NCBI GenBank assembly: GCA_036346225.1
Contig: JARFIW010001104.1
Span: 10,752,001-10,816,000 of the forward strand
Length of the DNA: 64,000 nt
Reading direction: 5' to 3'
Source of the DNA: Platerodrilus igneus
Taxonomy: Eukaryota > Arthropoda > Insecta > Coleoptera > Lycidae
Shown: positions 45,747 through 57,589 of the stretch, in pieces
Layout: each line of letters starts with the position of its first letter
Position numbering within the stretch: position 1 is the stretch's first letter
Notes under the pieces: model-generated
What the model was told of the DNA's origin: nothing
Seen by the model: the letters and a program-made list of their open reading frames with translations, nothing else
Databases searched by the model: none
Program-made: the position numbers and the translations under genes

Positions 45747-45789
45747 CGGCGTAGGAATACGCGGTCGGCGAGAGCCGATTCCTACGCCG
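45747..45789. other. GC-rich hairpin with a GNRA-type loop
   Basis: CGGCGTAGGAAT (45747-45758) is the inverse of 45778-45789. Inside it, TCGGC/GCCGA closes a GAGA loop, leaving a 6-nt bulge on one side. It sits in an unusually GC-rich patch (45700-45800) near the 5' side of the transposon, read on the minus strand. Confidence 0.65.
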
Positions 45790-45969
45790 CCGCCTCTTAT
45801 TGGCATACTTCTCAATTTACTTCTCATCCGGGAATCACTCCTAATTTCCTACACTACTTTATTAAAAATGTGTTTTTAATATATTCAATTTTAACAATCA
45901 AATAAATTGACTCGTTTCACGTTTGACAAATTGTGAATCTAGAAAAAAAATTTATAAATTTTCAAGTAA

Positions 45970-46078
45970 TGCCTAGTATTGCCCACCAATGCCCAGTAAT
46001 TCCTATACTAATTCCTACTAATTCCCACTAATTCCTACTATTTTTCAAATAATGCCCACTAATGCCCAAAATCTGTAC
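45970..46078. repeat. Right subterminal repeats (TAATGCCC / TAATTCC words)
   Basis: Repeated CTAATGCCC, AGTAATTCC and CTAATTCC(T/C)AC words mirror the left subterminal array, although they are in the same rather than inverted orientation. Confidence 0.6.
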
Positions 46079-46384
46079 ACCGCAATTCCCTCAGCAGTTT
46101 ACCCCTCGTGGCGAATGTAATAGATTTCTTCGAAGAACTGGCGATATTTTTCATCAAATATTTTGTTATATTAATCAATTCTATGGAATTAATATCTTAG
46201 TACTTAGAAAGCAGGAAATGCTTTTGCACATTTTAGTTGCCAAAAATGGCAGCGCAAGAACATTTTTTGAAAAATAATGTATAAAAGCTACACAAACATG
46301 GAACAATGTATTTCATCTAACAATATTTTACCTAAAGAAAAATAAATAAAAACATAAGAGATTGTTTATAAATGTTTTTTTGGC

Positions 46385-47190
46385 GGCCATTTTGATCCAA
46401 GCATTTTAAAATGAGTCTTTTAAACTCTTCATTTGTTGCCTTTTGTATTTGCTCTGGAGTTAAAGAATTTAGAGCATTTAATACTCGTCTTTTGCAATCT
46501 TCCTCAGTAGTAGGAGCGTAGGAGAAGACCGTATCTTTTACATACCCTATAGAAAAAAATCCAATTTCTAAATATCGTTCCCCTCTAAAAAGTGTTCAAC
46601 AATATGTACTTTACCGTTTAAATTTTCCTGGTAAAACACTACACATACAATTCGCGAATCTCTAATAGCACAATAAACGTTAAAAGACCATCTTTCCTGA
46701 AAATTTGTTATGTATGCTTGTTGAGGATTTTCTGTGGAACAATGGTGTGAATTATGTCGGTTAAACACTCTGTTTTTCGTAAACTTTGCTTCATCGCTCC
46801 AAATAATATTTTTCAAAAACTGTTTATCCTCTTGCGTTCTAAGTAATACAAATTCGCAAAACAACATCCTTCTTTCGAAATCGGTTTCCTTAAGGTGCTG
46901 AACAGGATAAAGTGACCAACTTTTAAAATTATTTGCTTTCAAAATATTGTATATGGAACTACGGCTCATTCCTATATCCTGTACAGCATTATTTAGTTAG
47001 CTCTGCTGCATGAAAATATGCCAATACATTAGTAACTCCAATTACTTCCTCCGTCACGGTGCTGGTCCTGTTCTTCTTTGTAATAAATGATCCATTATTC
47101 GCACAGTTTTCAAGAAGCCTAACATTCGGGCTGGCTTTTCAGGAAATTTTGATGAAAGACATCGCAAGTTCTTTGAAGAATTCTGTTGCA
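46385..47190 (-). pseudogene. Mariner/IS630-type transposase relic with internal deletion
   Basis: The longest frame (46969-46568) starts MSRSSIYNILKANNFKSWSL, a helix-turn-helix-type end, then carries IIWSDEAKFTKN around the first catalytic Asp (D59), RHNSHHCSTENPQ, and NLNGKVHIVEHFLEG. Upstream (47190-46970), decayed frames cover the N-terminus. Downstream, GYVKDTVFSYAPTTEEDCKR (about 46550-46490) is the C-terminal end. The roughly 90 residues between FLEG and GYVKD, which should hold the second and third catalytic residues, are missing. It lies between the inverted arms and is plainly dead. Confidence 0.8.
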
Positions 47191-48003
47191 TTCGCCATAA
47201 ATAATTATCATTTCGAGATAATCTTGATTTGTAAAGTTTCGATTAACCCTCATAAATAACTACAGTACGGGAATTGCAATCTGCGTAGAATTATCTACAT
47301 TTAACGTTTCGTAAAATAACCAATTATTCTTTTGTTAATGTATCGTACAAAAGCTACTTGATAGTAGCAAATGTTATTATGTTACTGAACTAGTGCATTT
47401 CTCTTTTAATGCAAATAACTCAAAACGGACTTACAATAAATGGATTGTTGTAATTACATACCTAAGGTATTTTTTCCATAGAATCGATTAATATAACAAA
47501 ATATGGTAGGTTCCATTTAAAAACGGAATATTTGACATTTTACTAGTCAAATTATAAAATGAATTTTCTAGCACCCTGTACATTGCAATCAGATTTTCTT
47601 TGCACGTAGAAATAATATCAAGTATTATGAATGTGATTGCAAAAAACAATTTTGTAAGTTCGTTCAATTTCTAGTTATTCCAATTTATGTGACAGCGTGC
47701 AAATGTCAAAATCTACTAAAATCAAAATATCTCAAAACGGCATTAGATAGAGGTATGGTTGTGTTATAAAAGTTCACATAAAATTCGACAAGGAATTCAA
47801 AAATGCATAAATATACAGGGTGTTCTATTTAAAATAACGATAGTAATACCGACTTCCGGTATAACCGGAAGTGCTAACGTATCGAAACTATTTTAGACGT
47901 GTAGGGCATATTCGATAACCTCCTAGTGCAAATTTTCAGCTTCCTTCTACCATTGGTCTTCCATATACAGGTGACCTCCCACTTAAAAAAAACACCCTGT
48001 ATA

Positions 48004-50930
48004 TTATTGAGGTAAGAGGCATCATTTACTCGCTATCTTTAATATACCAGTAAGGAAATTGGTACATCTTTGAATGTATAGTCGAAACTATGAAAGAAGT
48101 CGTCTGCGTCATCACTTGTATTCGTATGAATTAAGTTGAAAATTTTAAGTCAATGTAGCATCTAGTTCATAAATACCCAATAAATATTCCAATTCGGAAG
48201 TTTCCTTCAAGCTTTTAAAACTTCAAAAAGTATATTCCATTTACAAAAAATCTAAGAAAGGTATCCTATTTTAAAGAAAATGCATAAATTTACCAAAGGT
48301 TAGCCTGTTAAGTATAAAGTTCAAAACATACGACACATACTCTTCTCTGTCGTTTTCCCAGATGAACGTGTTCACGTATGTCTTTATTTAAAACACGTAC
48401 AAATCGTATTACTATCTTTATCATATACATTAGTTAAGCTTTTAAATAATCTTAAACGTATCTTTTGAATTGAGATAGACACCTATGAAGTAGAGAACTT
48501 CTTTCTTGGTTTCTACTATATATACAAGTATTCTAGAATCAAGTAATAGTCACATGACTTCAAAATCATTACAATTTTCGATAAAATCAATCATATCTTT
48601 TAAAATACTACATGTAACCCAGTATATATCAATATTGCTGTAATAGGAAAAAGAAAAAAGGTTCAGTCTAAAATAAAATACTAGTGTTCCTTTTAAAAAA
48701 CCAACTCTGTATGTTTCTAATTAAGGCAACCTACTAAAACTGCTAATTCAATTGTAGTTGTACTTAATAGTTAGCTTTGACAGTGAATTTGACAATTCTT
48801 GTCTATATCTAGCGTAGCATCACAATACTTCTCATAGTCAGACATGACTTTAAAAAATGCCCAAGGTAATTGAAAGAAGGTTAATATAATAGTGGAAAAT
48901 TGCAATTTAAATTTCTCCATCTTTCCAGTTGAATTACCCGACTCGATACCTCAATTGAGCATCTTGGTATACATCGTTAAGTTACTGCTTCAAATCCTGT
49001 CGAAAACTTAATATTTCCCTTCATTCAATTACTAACTTAATTTTAAATGATCGTTCATACTTTGACTTATTCCCAAACTTATAATTTCATCTTATCAACT
49101 GTATCGTACTCGGGGAAGTTTAAAATAATAAGGAAATATACTTTAACAAAATCTTCACACAATACAATAATTGTACTTTGTATGTAAATAGTGTGTGCAC
49201 ACACAACAGCACAACAGAAACAATAAAAAATATTTATATCATTCACAATGAACCTTTACCTCATTATTCTGGTTATGAGATGGAGCTATTTATCAGAGAT
49301 CCTAATCATTTATGACCTCTTTAATATGTTATTGCCACAAAAAGTTTCCATAAAATGTGCAAACCACTCATAAAACTTTTCAATGTTTTAAATAATACAA
49401 TATATTATTCCACAGTAAACAAAATTAAAAATTATTCTCGAAGTATTAGCATATTTTGTTAAGACACTTTAAAAATAGCATCTATGGTAGTTAGTTAATA
49501 ATTAAACTAAGAAAACAGAACTATTGAACAAACTTCTATTGATTGTTTAATAATTATTAATTATCGCCAGCTTCTATACGATACTTATTATTTATAGTAA
49601 AATGACCCACTGAGGTTAAACAGACTGATTAGATAAGTCGTATACTTATATAGTTTGAGATGCACCAATTGAGAACAAAGTTCTTTATCTTATTTGTTAA
49701 GTACACATCAAAGGTATATTTCTGTCTATATTAGGCTACTGCATTTCTTAAATGCAAAATTAGTTTTTGATTTTGCGAAACTATTTTTTACAAACTGTTT
49801 TGCACCTTTCAATTAAAAGAAGAAAAATATGAATAGACAAATTCAATGTACTATTCTAATTTTCTGAATATTTCAAAGACGGTAAGTAGTTTCGTGTATG
49901 GCTACAAAAAAGGTTTATATTTCAATGAAACAAATGTCAGGTCTCAAAATTTTTAATATTAATGCTTCCTTTTATGTCTGAAAACAGAAAAAAGATTTTA
50001 TAGTTATAAATTTCAAAAATATTTATACAAAAATTCATTACTTCATTAAAAGTGGCTAGGAAAACTCAAGACTAGAAAGAATTTAAAATAACAAGTTCAC
50101 TTTTTGGCATTCCATTCTCTATCTAATAAACTAAAACCAAATTATTTCGGCAATAGCATACTATTTACATCAACCTAAATCAATACAATTTTCGTAAAGG
50201 AATCTGAATACAAAAATTATAAACAAGTTCGTATTTAAGCAACATAGCTTTTCAAGCAGCTCGATGTTCACATTTGAAATAAACTTGTAGGTTATATAAC
50301 TTAAAGGCTTGCTGTCATTGAAATATTTCCTGCTTTCGTACATCAATTATGCTATGGTAGAAGTAACGAAAGAATGCATTCATGTCATTTATTTACTATT
50401 CAATTCAGGACATACTTCAGCGTATAAAATTGTCGTAATTAAAACATAGGAGAAAGAATGAATATAAATAACATATGTTTTGAGCAAATTAGCTTAATAA
50501 CGTCTTACTCTGAAGAATTTATGATAAGTAACGAAGAACAGTAAGCTATCACATCTCCGACCTTCATCACAATCATGTTAATAGATTTCTTTAAACTGAA
50601 TAGCATGATTTCTGAATATATGCCATTTTTATTTACAATATAACCTAACCTTAGTTTACTGCGTCTTTATCTGTTTACTTCAATTTTCTTGTTTTCATAA
50701 TTTCATCCATTTGATAAAAATCAGTTTTTTTCAGACTACATTTTGCTTTAATATGTCGACTAGAGAAAAAGCATTATGTTGCCAAGCCCAGCAGCTTGAG
50801 CTGAACTTATGAGACTATTTTCAATTAGAAAAGTAATATAGTAGTTATTAAATTTCGCTAATTGCTGTACGAAGAATTGTATATCGTGTTAATACAAATT
50901 GAAGTACTGCTGAATTCTTGGTCTTTCGTG
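48004..50930. other. No gene recognised
   Basis: A long AT-rich stretch without coding frames above background and without obvious repeats. Confidence 0.35.
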
Positions 50931-50939
50931 CCACTGAAT

Positions 50940-51190
50940 TCAGATCCCAACTTTTTCGCATGCTTAAGCCCAAGTCATTTAAACCTATTTTGTTTATACA
51001 TGATACTGACCTGACAAAAATTCCGCTAAATCGCTTACGGTACTGGCAATTTGTTCAACGTTACAACAAAGTTTTTGGAAGCGAATCTATATGTTCCAAC
51101 AAAAATCAAAGTAGTTTCAGACTTTGGAGACAAAACCACCTATACATTTTGAACCAAATACATAGAATAATTGAAGCAGTATTTTTTTAA
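50940..51190 (+). pseudogene. BEL/Pao integrase C-terminal relic
   Basis: The frame contains DLTKIPLNRLRYWQFVQRYN, matching the BEL/Pao integrase C-terminal block (here also seen as LSSLNRWQLVQRIQQSFWKR in the element at 55640-62221). Conservation fades after this block and the remainder of pol is not found nearby. Confidence 0.55.
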
Positions 51191-51759
51191 ATTGTGTTGT
51201 TCAGAAAAACGAGAATGGTAGTTTTGCAATGTATATGTAAGAAATGAGAAAATTTTTACCTACAAAAATTCACAAATAATGATTTTGGTAATTGATATTT
51301 TTCTATTAGAACCTCAGTATCTTGCACGATTTCTATAGAAAAGCCCTAAAAAGATAATAAGAGGATGCCAAAACCTGATATCAGGAGAGGGATTCAGGCT
51401 TAAAATTTACCTGAGAATTCATTAAGTACACTATTGCTTAAACATAAAACAAATCTTAACCATTAGAACACTAAAAAAACCTATTTAAAACTGCTAGTTG
51501 AAAAGAAAAACTTCTAAAATAAAATGTTAAATGACCAAAGTTTTCAATTTAAAAGAATGTATGACAAAAGGTCTCACACGTTAATTTTTTCCTACTGAAT
51601 AGTTTATTTTACAAAAAGGATTACGTGAAATTTTAAAAACGCTTAACAAAAGCTCTCACATGTTTATTTACTACTGATTAATTTTATTTTGTGTAAAATA
51701 CGATGTGCACACTTCGTATCTAAATTACTAAATTGTCCGTATAATATAATTGTTTGCTG
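51191..51759. other. No gene recognised
   Basis: AT-rich spacer. It may include diverged sequence of the LTR family whose 3' end follows. Confidence 0.3.
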
Positions 51760-51948
51760 TAAAATAGTAACGCTGAATTTATTTCTTTTGCTTGTTTGTA
51801 CAGAATCGTTTATGTATTGTATTTACTAATAATTGTTGGCAACGTGCTTTTTTTGTTTTTTTGGTTTTTGGGTGAATCCTCCCACTCTCCACGTTTGATA
51901 GTTAGCCTGGTATTTATATTTCTTCCGGCTACGTCTAGGTACGTAGCA
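51760..51948 (+). mobile_element. 3' fragment of the solo-LTR family, copy 4
   Basis: GATAGTTAGCCTGGTAT and TTCTTCCGGCTACGTC, ending ACGTAGCA at 51948, match the last 80 bp of copy 2. The left part is too diverged to place the start. Confidence 0.6.
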
Positions 51949-53469
51949 AAGAAACTATGAATGATGAAGAAATTGCAATGTTAAACCTTTTTATAAAGTT
52001 ATGGAGAACAATTTCTGGTATGTAAACATTGTTTCATTATTTGAATTTGTTTGCAAAACATATGAATCCAGTGCAATTAAATAAATCTCTACAATGTAAA
52101 ATGTACAGATGACTAACATACTAATGAATCGATTACAACACAGTATGTTATTATTTAACGTGCCCACTTATAACAACCAAAGATGCCATTTTTTAAATTA
52201 ACTTTCAGATGCAATAGGCAAAAGCCACAAGTACATTGTGTTTGAGTAGTTTGTTACCCCTTTGCATTGTAATAAGTCACTGTCAAGTTTATCCTTTATC
52301 AAGGTAAATACACTTTAAATTAGTACACACATCAAAAACAACGTTAATTGTAAAATAACCTTATGAATATAAACCTGTTTTCAGTAATCTCTCCATTTGA
52401 TTAGAAGCACATATACATTCTGTCAAAATGCCAAACTGTTAAACCAAGCAAAAATATAGGTGCCAAGTAATTGTAAGCAAAATAATGTTAACATAAACAT
52501 AGAGACAAATATGTCTTACAGTATATCATCTAATTTATTAGTCAATTCATGGAAAAACATATATTATTATACCAACCTTACAAGTAACATTTTCAACTAG
52601 ACTTAGAATTACACTAACCGCTCAATTATTACCATTTATTAATCAATTTCCATTCTAAAACAATGATTACTTCCAACATTCACATCTAATATAGAAATAA
52701 ATCCAGTCAATTAAAGCGGCTTTGTTTAAGTTATAATAATACTGTTCCAATTAATCAATATGTGGTCAAACAAATTAAGACAAGAAAACTATTAACAATT
52801 AATATGGCTCCAGTTATCAATAACATGATAAACAAGAAGTTGGTGATTTAGCCTTTTAAGATTATATATAAATTTAGAATTATAAATTAAACATTGAAAG
52901 TCAATAGTTTTTGTCACAAGGTAAACATTTAATTGAATCTTATCATGATTATGTAATTCTTTATTCTCCAAAAATCATCAACTCGATCAGCCTGAACTGG
53001 TTAAATGTACCCAAGTACGACTAGAACAAACAAGTAAAGTCACAGAACTATAATTCAGTATAATGTTCAATCATACTCTTTAAAGGCTACTCGTATTTGT
53101 AGTTCAATTCGTTTATGTAAAATTATAAACTAGAGAAACTCAGATGTATGTTTTATTATACAAATATAAATACGTTTTTGTGTATATTTTCATCATAGCT
53201 ATTTAATTATAAGACTTAATTTATAGAAATTGCATATTTAATTTTATAATTTAAGTTTATTAGCAATAAATAATTTTTGTTTAAATTATTAGTGGGTGGT
53301 TTAATTGCTTTACCTTGAAAAATTATAGTGCAATGTATTATTTGCGAATTAACAGAACTTAAGTCACATAACATTGTTTGTCTTCTAAAAAAGTAATATC
53401 TTGGAATTATTTTAAACGTGAGAAATAATTTTAAAGCAATTGCACTTCTTAAAAAGTTGTTAAGGTTGT
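51949..53469. other. No gene recognised
   Basis: AT-rich with short open frames only. Confidence 0.3.
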
Positions 53470-53870
53470 TCATAATGCTAGATTTATCATGCTGGTTTAA
53501 CTATAGCAAACTCTGCATTGCATGCATACCATAAAATCCATCTTTTAATTCTGATCCAAGGCTTGTTCTTAATTCAAGCATTAAAGACTGTATTTCGGTA
53601 AAAGTTGCAGAATCATTTTGTAATAAAAGAGATATTTTTTTAAACTTCGTACAGACATTTGCACAAAAATGCAGATAAATAGATGACCTTTTAATAAATG
53701 ATCTTCAACCTCAGTTTTGTCATCATTAATTTCCAGTAACTTTTTAACTGCTGGTAGGCACTCATCACCAAGAGAAACCAAATAGGATATTATTGTTGGA
53801 TGGAACTTAAGAATTCTCTCGATTGCAAGTCCTAGAGACAACCATCTTGTAGGAACATGTTATAAAATCT
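53470..53870 (-). pseudogene. hAT-like transposase relic, middle region
   Basis: The minus-strand frame starts at a RWL-SLGLAIERIL-like block (SLGLAIERILKFHPTIISYL), which resembles the W-L-S-L-G-x-A-x-E-R segment of hAT-type transposases. It continues KGHLFICIFVQM before the frame breaks. The next frame gives a LMLELRTSLGSEL-like segment. Confidence 0.45.
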
Positions 53871-54059
53871 CCTAAAATACCAAGTCAACAAACTGAATAA
53901 AATTTTTTATACTCTCTTACGGTTTCCAGCATTTCACATTATTGCACAATCTTTATTATAACATGATTACGCGGCAAATGTATCAAATGCAAACATGTTT
54001 AAAAGTGATACAATGATCAGATTTACTTTTAAAATATAAATAAAAGTAAAATACTCACT

Positions 54060-54400
54060 TAAATCGCACCTTACAGTTATATCCCAGGGCCATCTCGTTG
54101 TGGGTCCATCACGCCATTGTTGAGTCCAAATTTATCCGACCATCCTCTATGTTCGTAGGGGGCAAGAAGGATACAGGTAGAGGTACGATAAGGCAAGATA
54201 AGATACAGGGACCTACATCATAAAAAAGAGAAAAGATAGACACGCGACACAGGTAGCTAGCTGTTCTCGGCTTCAGGCCTCGTAGTCTAATGGCATCGTA
54301 TCACACCACGTGCACTTGCGCCCATTCACTTCGCGCCCGCGCATTCTTTTGCACAAACGCAACTGTCCGGAATGACGGAAATTGACAAGTTCATTTGAAA
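54060..54400. other. GC-richer patch without recognised gene
   Basis: Noticeably more G+C than its surroundings, with GATAAGGCAAGATAAGATAC-type short repeats. No tRNA fold or coding frame is found. Confidence 0.3.
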
Positions 54401-54419
54401 ATATTCACGGGAATTTATC

Positions 54420-54890
54420 TGCATATTTAACAAGGTACATTACCAAATTTGGAATTTCTTTTTAAAAAATTTAAACTTGAAACTGTTCAAGAAATGCAAT
54501 TGCATGAAATAGTTATTGACTTGCCTTTCAATAATTATTCTTGCATTAAATAAATACTGCAGAATATTATTAAAGTTGACGAAAGCACCGCAAAAAAATG
54601 GTTAAAATTTTTTAGATCTTGTAAAGAAGTCCCTCACTTTATTTCAGGTGATTTCCTATATTCTATGTATTCCGCCTTCATATTCCTTCGTGGAAAGAGT
54701 TTTCTCTACTATGAACTTAAAATGTACAAACAGTAGAAACAGGTGCAGTGTAAATTGAATAAAAGCAAAAATGCAAATTTGTATTAATTTTAATATGAAA
54801 TGCGCTGGATTTGTTAACTGCATTAATGAAAATCCCGAATTGATTCAAGCTGCTAAAAGTAATACAAATTATACCTTTAAACTAAAATAA
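54420..54890 (+). pseudogene. hAT-like transposase relic, C-terminal dimerisation region
   Basis: Plus-strand reading gives FVERVFSTMNLKCTNSRNR near 54690-54750, the hAT C-terminal dimerisation block (x-ERVFS..-x-K-x-R-N-R). It is preceded by a decayed linker and followed by an AAKSNTNYTFKLK-like end. It is on the opposite strand to the hAT-like fragment at 53470-53870, so either two copies or a rearranged one is present. Confidence 0.6.
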
Positions 54891-55639
54891 ACATAATGAA
54901 GCATTATTTGGTTTCTGTTCATTTTGATTCCTTTTTGGTTAAATACCGTTTTTTTGATTTTTGTTTTTTTATTATTTCACACTCACTATTACTTTCTGAT
55001 ATTAACTTTTTGGAGTTAATATTTATTATAGTCTTTAAATGTTTTATTTCTTTAAAACTTTAGGATGATTTTTGCCTTTTTTTAATTCCCAAGGCTTAAC
55101 ATTCTTGTGATTTTTGTGGAGTTATTAAAAAGAACAACGTTTTATTATGTATTTTACTGAAAAATTTTCATTGCTTTTTTACTTTAATAAAAAAAATTAG
55201 TTTAATTTAGTATTATATTTAGAGTTTTCCTCCAAAATTGCACTTAAAATTATAGCAGTGCAATTCAAAATATGGCTTTGTCGCTATCCTGCATCCTGCC
55301 TCGCGTATAAAAATGAAAATGTAGCAACCCTGCATATAAACAAGACAGGTCATATAACAATAATTGCAACAAGACAAGAACCTAAGGAATATCCTGAACT
55401 CAAATATGATCAAATTGATAATACTTCATGCATTGGCTGTAACTCCAACTACACCAAGGCCATGTACGTATTTATTACAGATTAGTGTTTTTCATGATAA
55501 AATAATATTCAATCTTTAAATTTATATAAAGCAATAAAAGGCTGCACTGCTATTCGATAAGGTCATTATTCACCATGTTCTGACTGGGTTTCAGTTCCTA
55601 ATCAAGTCAGAGAGGAATTTAAAATTGAGTCACACAAAT
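54891..55639. other. No gene recognised
   Basis: AT-rich. A 75-codon frame at 55258-55485 has no recognised motif. Confidence 0.3.
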
Positions 55640-55644
55640 ACTAG

Positions 55645-56020
55645 TGTTAAGGCTTTATAAGTATTTTGTTTGTAGTTGTAGTATGCCAATCACAATTAAT
55701 TTAAGTCCTTAAACTATTTCCCAGCTAGAACCCCTCCATTATCCCTACCTTTAGTGCAACGACATAAAAGGGTTGGTAATTTACGAGTGGACGACTATTC
55801 AACTTCGTTCTCGCTTGGCTTTGGTTCGTGATTTAGTTCGGTGCATCGAGCATCAGTAATTAGCAACAATTAGTGAACATTATACATACAGTCCATAATT
55901 ATCTGATAGCAGTGCAAGTACAATCAACCACTACAACCAGTGAAAGGTAGGTGATATATTCCTTTAAATTATCATTTCCTTTGTGTGATTGTAAATGCAA
56001 ATTAACATTTTTGATTAACA
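55645..56020 (+). repeat. 5' LTR of the BEL/Pao element
   Basis: 376 bp with TG...CA ends. A CATAAAAG box at 55763 is a possible TATA-like element. It is followed four bases later by a TGG-starting primer-binding-site candidate. Confidence 0.93.
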
Positions 56021-56024
56021 TTTT

Positions 56025-56037
56025 TGGTCCTTTGAGC
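56025..56037 (+). promoter_or_regulatory. Candidate primer-binding site
   Basis: TGGTCCTTTGAGC starts four bases after the 5' LTR, as expected for pairing to a tRNA 3' end with CCA. The tRNA was not identified. Confidence 0.4.
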
Positions 56038-56580
56038 AAATATTTTGCTTATTAATTGGTTTATTATTGGCATTTTTGGCATTCATTTTAACTACATTGT
56101 TAATTGCTCTTCGCTTAAATTAGGGGTTGACCGCATTTAGAATAAAAGTGCAGTCATACCACCAGTTTCATAGTCAATTGTGTAAACTAACTTATAGTAG
56201 ATGCAATCTCGCATTAAATTTGAAATTTTGTAATGATACAGAATCTTATAAAGCCTTAAAAATGACAAATCTTTGTAAATTTTAGGGATACTGTAGCGTA
56301 AGAATTTGTAGTCAGAAAAGGTGTTTAAGCAGTACAGTTATTTTAAACTTGTAATTCAAGTTCGCTAGAGAATTCAGGTATTTGTAAAACCGGGTAGAAG
56401 AACCCTTTGCTCATTGTCATATTGAAACTTGCAAGCTCCCGTTAGGCACGTTGTAGTAAAAATTCTTTGCCAGGTAGTTCAACATTACCCTTGGTATATC
56501 CTATTATTAAGTGAACAAAACCCTTCATTTTTGTAGCTGAAATCAATATAAAATCGATATTAGTAACCTTGTTCGTTAGG

Positions 56581-57573
56581 ATGGCACATATTTCATCCGA
56601 TAGGTTGATTGTAGATTTGAAGGCGGCACTCGATAGATTATCTGATGTATCTGATGCCATAAATAAATTGGAGCATATTAAAGGCAATTGTATTTCTGTT
56701 AATATTATGGCTGAAAGCGCCTTTGATATCAAAAATGATGTAGATACTGCTTATAAAACGTGCATCTTGGATGAGGACAACTCGGAATTAGTAAATGAAA
56801 TTACAACATTAAGAATTGAAATAGATAGGTCTTTGTTAAACATTAAAATTAGTAAAGCGCAATTTGATAATATATCTACTGCTGAAAAATGCTTGACTGA
56901 AAATATTACTGGAATTGGCTCGTAGCAATATTCGTCTCCTCGTATAGAAATGAAAAATTTTCTGGAAAAATAGAACATTTCCAAGAGTTTATTCAATTTT
57001 TAATAATTTAGTTCATGAAAATAATCAATTGCTACCGATCGAAAAGTTCTATTTTTAATTGATGCGTTGGATTTTAAGTCTAGAGAACTCATTAGACATT
57101 TGCAAATTTCGAATAATAATTATATGCTAGCTTATTCAATTATTGTGGAGAGGTTTAATTCAAAACGTTTAATTGCAAACACGCATTGGAATGCTTTAGA
57201 ATCGTCACCAAAAGCAATATTTAATTCACATACAGATTTAAGAGAATTGCTTAATTGCTTTACGGAAAATATATCAAGCTTACGTCAAACTAAGATTGAT
57301 TTGCTCGACTTCGTATTGTTTAATTTGTTATCAAAAAAGGTAGATACAAATCTTTTGAAAACATTTGAGTTAGAAAATACATCAGACATTCCATCTTATG
57401 ATCAATTAAAATTATTTCTAGAAAAACATTGCAAGGCATTAGAAATTAGCAATATGGTTGTTTCCGATACTCCGTCCAAATTTAATACGCCATTAAACAA
57501 ACCATATCATCTAGTGTACCTTCTAAACGTTCCTTTGAATATTCAAGACCCCAAGTTCGAAAGTCATTCGTAA
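56581..57573 (+). pseudogene. BEL/Pao gag region (DUF1759-like), broken
   Basis: The first ATG is at 56581 (MAHISSDRLIVDLKAALDRL). The frame runs to 56925 and resumes at 57067-57573, where RLIANTHWNALESSPKAIFN matches the DUF1759-type gag core of BEL/Pao elements. Between them, 56926-57066 is recognisable in shifting frames. The frame changes near 56937, 56958, 56999 and 57055 all fall in or beside runs of T and look like single-base losses. Gag would form the particle that packages the RNA. Confidence 0.8.
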
Positions 57574-57589
57574 CAACTTCATTCGCTCA

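Larger units (their letters stand above)
40218..46108 (-). mobile_element. 5.9-kb DNA transposon, 8-bp TSD TGGCGAAT, superfamily unresolved
   Basis: The ends CGAGGGGTAAACCGCTGA and (inverted) CGAGGGGTAAACTGCTGA differ at one base. TGGCGAAT flanks both (40210-40217 and 46109-46116), and the opposite arm of the surrounding inverted repeat (about 47182-47193) gives the uninterrupted site. Both ends carry many copies of TAATGCCC-like words. A decayed transposase gene lies on the minus strand at 44304-41362. The 8-bp duplication fits hAT, P and some other superfamilies, so I do not assign one. Confidence 0.8.
39394..48003. mobile_element. Composite inverted-repeat structure (about 0.87-kb arms) with a nested 5.9-kb transposon
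   Basis: The outer ends are TATACAGGGTGTTTTTTTTA and its inverse. The left arm (39394-40217, continuing after the nested transposon at 46117-46165) and the right arm (about 47136-48003) are near identical in inverted orientation. Each arm holds a MITE-like unit bounded by ACAGGGTGTT and AACACCCTGT (left 39398-39584) and, further in, the word TACAGGGTGCTAGAAAATTC (39821), itself a mariner-type end. The decayed transposase lies between the arms on the minus strand. It is either an element with very long terminal repeats or an inverted duplication. Confidence 0.75.
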
